Shown piece after piece: positions 61,461 through 64,000 of a DNA stretch of 64,000 nt. The stretch is from the NCBI GenBank assembly GCA_963836405.1, contig CAWIJL010000010.1:248001-312000 (forward strand), written 5' to 3'. This stretch comes from CAWIJJ01 sp963836405 (GTDB lineage: Bacteria > Acidobacteriota > Terriglobia > Bryobacterales > Bryobacteraceae). How positions within the stretch are numbered: position 1 is the stretch's first letter; each line of letters starts with the position of its first letter. The translations under genes and the position numbers were made by a program. The notes beneath the pieces are model-generated. The model worked only from the letters and a program-made list of their open reading frames with translations. It was not told where the DNA came from and made no database searches.

Positions 61461-64000
61461 ATGAGACATGTTCGCTTCCTCGTAGCCGTGGTGGGGCTAC
61501 TGCTGCTCGTTTCGTCTGGAAGCTGGGCACAATCCGACAACGCCAACGTCAACGGCGTGATCACCGATCCCTCGGGTGCCGCCGTTCCAAATGCGAAAGT
61601 CCAGATTACCAACCAGGCCACAGGCCGCGTTCGCACGGCCGTGACCAGTCTGTCGGGTGTTTATTCGATCCCAACCGTCCCGCCCGGCATGTACACCCTG
61701 ACTGTGGAAGTGTCGGGGTTCAAGAAATTCGAATCCAAAGACAATAAAGTCGATCCGAGCGTTCCCGCCAATCTCAGTGCAACGCTCACGGTCGGCCAGG
61801 TGAGCGAAACAGTCGAAGTAACCGCCACCGCCACCCAGTTGCAAACCGAATCCGGCGCCTTGGGGAAGGTCGTGGAAGGCAAGCAGATTGAGGACCTTCA
61901 GTTGAACGGCCGCAATCCCATCTACCTGGCCCTGCTCAAGCCCGGGGTCCGCGGCGGTTCTCTCGCCGGATTCAGCTTCGGCCTGACGACGGCCGGACTC
62001 AGCATCAACGGGTCCCGCACGCAGGACAACCTGATCACGTATGACGGCGCGGTGGGCGTGCGCACGCGCTCGAATGGCACCTCCATCGGCACGGCCGACC
62101 TTGACACGACGGCCGAAGTGCAGGTCCTGACGGCATCCTACGGCGCCGAATTCGGACGCTCGTCGGGCGGGCAGATCCGCGTCATCACCAAAAGCGGCAC
62201 CCGCGATCTCCACGGCTCGGCCTACGAATATTTCCGCAACAGCGCGCTCGATGCGAACTCCTGGTCGCGCAACCGGAGCGAGACAACCAACTTCGTCGCG
62301 CCATATAAGTTCAACCAGTTTGGCTACAACCTGAGCGGTCCGGTGTACATCCCGAAACTCCTGACAGACCGCAACCGGCTGTTCTTCACGTGGGCCCAGG
62401 AATGGGCCAAGCAGCGGCGGGAACAGAGCAACCTTCGCCGCGTTCCCAGCCTGGCGATGCGGCAGGGCGATTTCAGCGAATTGCTTCAGCCCAGCATCTG
62501 GTTCGGCTCGCCTCAGATCATCAAGGATCCGCTCACCGGGCAGCCGTTTCCGGGCAACATCATTCCGCAGGACCGGCTGAGCCACAACGGCATCGCGCTC
62601 CTCAACGTCTATCCGGAACCAAATATCGCCGTGGGCACCAGTAATTGGTTCGGCTCCGCCGCCGCGCCGACCAATCAGCGCAAAGACACCATCGGCATCG
62701 ATGTGCTGCCCACGTCGCAGGACAGCATGCGCTTCCGGGGCCAGCTCTATCATTACCTGGACATTGCTCCGTTCCAGACGACGTTCCTGTTTTCGGCGCG
62801 GACCTTCGACCGTCCCAACCAGACGGGATCCTTCAACTGGACCCACACTTTCGGTCCCACGCTGTTGCTGGAAACCTTACTTTCCGCCAGTCGTGACCAG
62901 GTGTTCATTCGCATGACCGATACGCCCGCTTTCGACCGGACGAAATATGGCCTCAACTACCCGTACATCTACCCCGGCAAGGACCGTCCCAACAAGTTGC
63001 CGGCGGTTTCCATCCCGGGCGTGGACGGCTATACGGGCAGTCCGTACCCTTCGAACTCCACCGGCCCCATTTATGACGCCAATTTCAACCTGACCAAGAT
63101 TGTGGACAACCACACGCTGAAGTTCGGCTTCACCTTCGAGCGCGCCGGCCAGAACGACTACGACCAGATCAATGTGCAGGGCGTTCCGGGCGGCACGGAC
63201 AACCAGAACGGCCGCTTCGAGTTCAACAACACGCGTCCCGGCGGATCGGGCGTGGGCATCGGCGATGTGGCCCTGGGACTGTTCGCCAATTACGCCGAGA
63301 TCGGCGTCCGCTCCTTCACCCCCTACCGCGGCCACATGTACGAATGGTTCGCGCAGGACGAGTGGAAGGCCACCCAGAAGCTGAAAATCATCTACGGCGT
63401 TCGCCACACGATCGTTCAGCCGTACTACAGCCTGTGGAACAACATGACCGTCTTCGATCCGAAGTATTACGATCCCGCGAACGAGGTGCAGGTGAATCCG
63501 AAGACGGGCAATCCGATCCCCAACACGGGCGACCCCTACAACGGGATCATCATTCCAGGCGACGGCTGGCCGGATGCAGCCAAGGGCCGGGTGCCGATCG
63601 CGACCACCGGACAATTCGACGACAAGTTCGTGGGCGAGCCGCGCTGGTATTCACAGATCGACAAGTTCAATTTTCAGCCGCGACTCGGCATCGCCTATCA
63701 GCTCACCGAAAAATCCGTGATACGCGCGGGCGCGGGCAAGTACACGACCCGCCTGGGTGTGAGCGATTCGATCTTCCTGGGCGGCAACCCGCCGTTGCAG
63801 CCGCTCGCGTCCGTGCCCACCGGCCTGGTGGACAATCCGGGCGGCGGGTCTCTGGCCAGCTTCCCGCTCAGCGTGAACACACAAGCCAAGGTGTTCCACA
63901 TGCCGCAGGCGTACACGTGGAATCTCACCTTCGAGCACGAGGTCATGCGCAGTACGGTGGCCAGCGTCAGCTACGTGGGACGGCGCGGGCTGTACGGGCA
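61461..64000 (+). CDS. Oar-like TonB-dependent receptor, copy 2 (runs off window)
   Basis: The ATG at 61461 with GAGGAGA 6 nt upstream starts MRHVRFLVAVVGLLLLVSSG (signal peptide ending SWAQ), followed by the same regulatory domain and plug as copy 1 (NGVITDPSGAAVPNAKV, VEVTATATQLQTESGALG, GQIRVITKSGTRDLHG). The frame is open to the window edge (846 codons), so the C-terminal barrel end is outside. Changes from copy 1 are mostly single substitutions spread through the signal peptide, regulatory domain and barrel. Confidence 0.9.
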   Translation, partial: MRHVRFLVAVVGLLLLVSSGSWAQSDNANVNGVITDPSGAAVPNAKVQITNQATGRVRTAVTSLSGVYSIPTVPPGMYTLTVEVSGFKKFESKDNKVDPSVPANLSATLTVGQVSETVEVTATATQLQTESGALGKVVEGKQIEDLQLNGRNPIYLALLKPGVRGGSLAGFSFGLTTAGLSINGSRTQDNLITYDGAVGVRTRSNGTSIGTADLDTTAEVQVLTASYGAEFGRSSGGQIRVITKSGTRDLHGSAYEYFRNSALDANSWSRNRSETTNFVAPYKFNQFGYNLSGPVYIPKLLTDRNRLFFTWAQEWAKQRREQSNLRRVPSLAMRQGDFSELLQPSIWFGSPQIIKDPLTGQPFPGNIIPQDRLSHNGIALLNVYPEPNIAVGTSNWFGSAAAPTNQRKDTIGIDVLPTSQDSMRFRGQLYHYLDIAPFQTTFLFSARTFDRPNQTGSFNWTHTFGPTLLLETLLSASRDQVFIRMTDTPAFDRTKYGLNYPYIYPGKDRPNKLPAVSIPGVDGYTGSPYPSNSTGPIYDANFNLTKIVDNHTLKFGFTFERAGQNDYDQINVQGVPGGTDNQNGRFEFNNTRPGGSGVGIGDVALGLFANYAEIGVRSFTPYRGHMYEWFAQDEWKATQKLKIIYGVRHTIVQPYYSLWNNMTVFDPKYYDPANEVQVNPKTGNPIPNTGDPYNGIIIPGDGWPDAAKGRVPIATTGQFDDKFVGEPRWYSQIDKFNFQPRLGIAYQLTEKSVIRAGAGKYTTRLGVSDSIFLGGNPPLQPLASVPTGLVDNPGGGSLASFPLSVNTQAKVFHMPQAYTWNLTFEHEVMRSTVASVSYVGRRGLYG
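61461..64000 (+). repeat. Long inverted repeat, arm 2 (TonB receptor copy 2)
   Basis: Pairs in inverted orientation with 54284-56823 over 2540 bp without net length change. Together the two arms bracket sdhCAB and the DinB-like gene (56824-61460). Confidence 0.85.

Noticed and set aside
61497..62846. A 449-codon minus-strand open frame in the second receptor copy
   Set aside because: Mirrors the shadow at 53983 because the two receptors are near identical; the coding frame is the receptor on the plus strand.
1..64000. CRISPR arrays, prophage, rRNA or riboswitches
   Set aside because: I saw no regularly spaced repeats, phage genes, rRNA blocks or recognisable riboswitch cores; only one tRNA was found.

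Overview
The window looks like a stretch of a soil Acidobacteriota chromosome, most likely Bryobacterales/Solibacter-type. I infer this from family content: three TIGR03435 proteins, an ADOP-type FtsX/MacB permease plus a fragment of a second one, a DUF1592/DUF1552 cytochrome pair, Oar-like TonB-dependent receptors with an N-terminal carboxypeptidase-regulatory domain, and high GC. No phage, CRISPR array, transposase or rRNA was found.

Layout. 0-2.5 kb: tail of a DsbA-like thioredoxin gene, a GNAT acetyltransferase, tRNA-Thr(CGT) and a TIR-domain protein. 2.5-7.5 kb: a secreted alkaline phosphatase, then a mosaic of two duplicated gene fragments, then a bc-type respiratory operon (small cytochrome c, Rieske protein, cytochrome b, nine-heme cytochrome c). 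7.6-20.5 kb: two overlapping SPFH genes, a TIGR03435 protein, a sigma-54 response regulator overlapping a diadenylate-cyclase-like gene, SppA, a CDF exporter, an AAA ATPase, a membrane-bound spermidine-synthase-like protein and a TPR protein. 20.5-28.3 kb: pentapeptide-repeat protein, methyltransferase, an ABC exporter bracketed by 43-bp direct repeats, an ADOP permease and two TIGR03435 genes. 28.4-38.8 kb: a membrane protein, three tandem BMC-P (EutN/CcmL) shell-vertex genes, rhomboid protease, PLP decarboxylase, VOC protein, redoxin, YbaK-type deacylase, a 48-residue membrane protein, an IPT/TIG protein, an FG-GAP protein, an alcohol dehydrogenase and a GH43 glycosidase. 39-53.4 kb: the DUF1592/DUF1552 pair, a Tat-exported PaoABC-like aldehyde oxidoreductase, an MBL-fold hydrolase, a VOC protein, an ADOP remnant, an acyl-CoA-synthetase-like enzyme and a TPR protein. 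53.4-64 kb: sdhCAB and a DinB-like gene lying between two near-identical TonB receptor genes in inverted orientation; the second runs off the window.

How the genes work together. Three respiratory modules stand out: the bc complex, succinate dehydrogenase and the periplasmic molybdenum aldehyde oxidoreductase. GH43, the TonB receptors, the DUF1592/1552 pair and alkaline phosphatase fit polymer and nutrient scavenging.

Data quality. At least six otherwise well-conserved genes (near 12.13, 23.87, 25.08, 31.84, 34.24 and 36.67 kb) are each broken by one small frameshift, one of them in a homopolymer. I read these mainly as sequencing or assembly errors, so these genes are annotated as joined. 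The mosaic at 3.74-4.35 kb is different: it is made of duplicated pieces and is truly non-coding.
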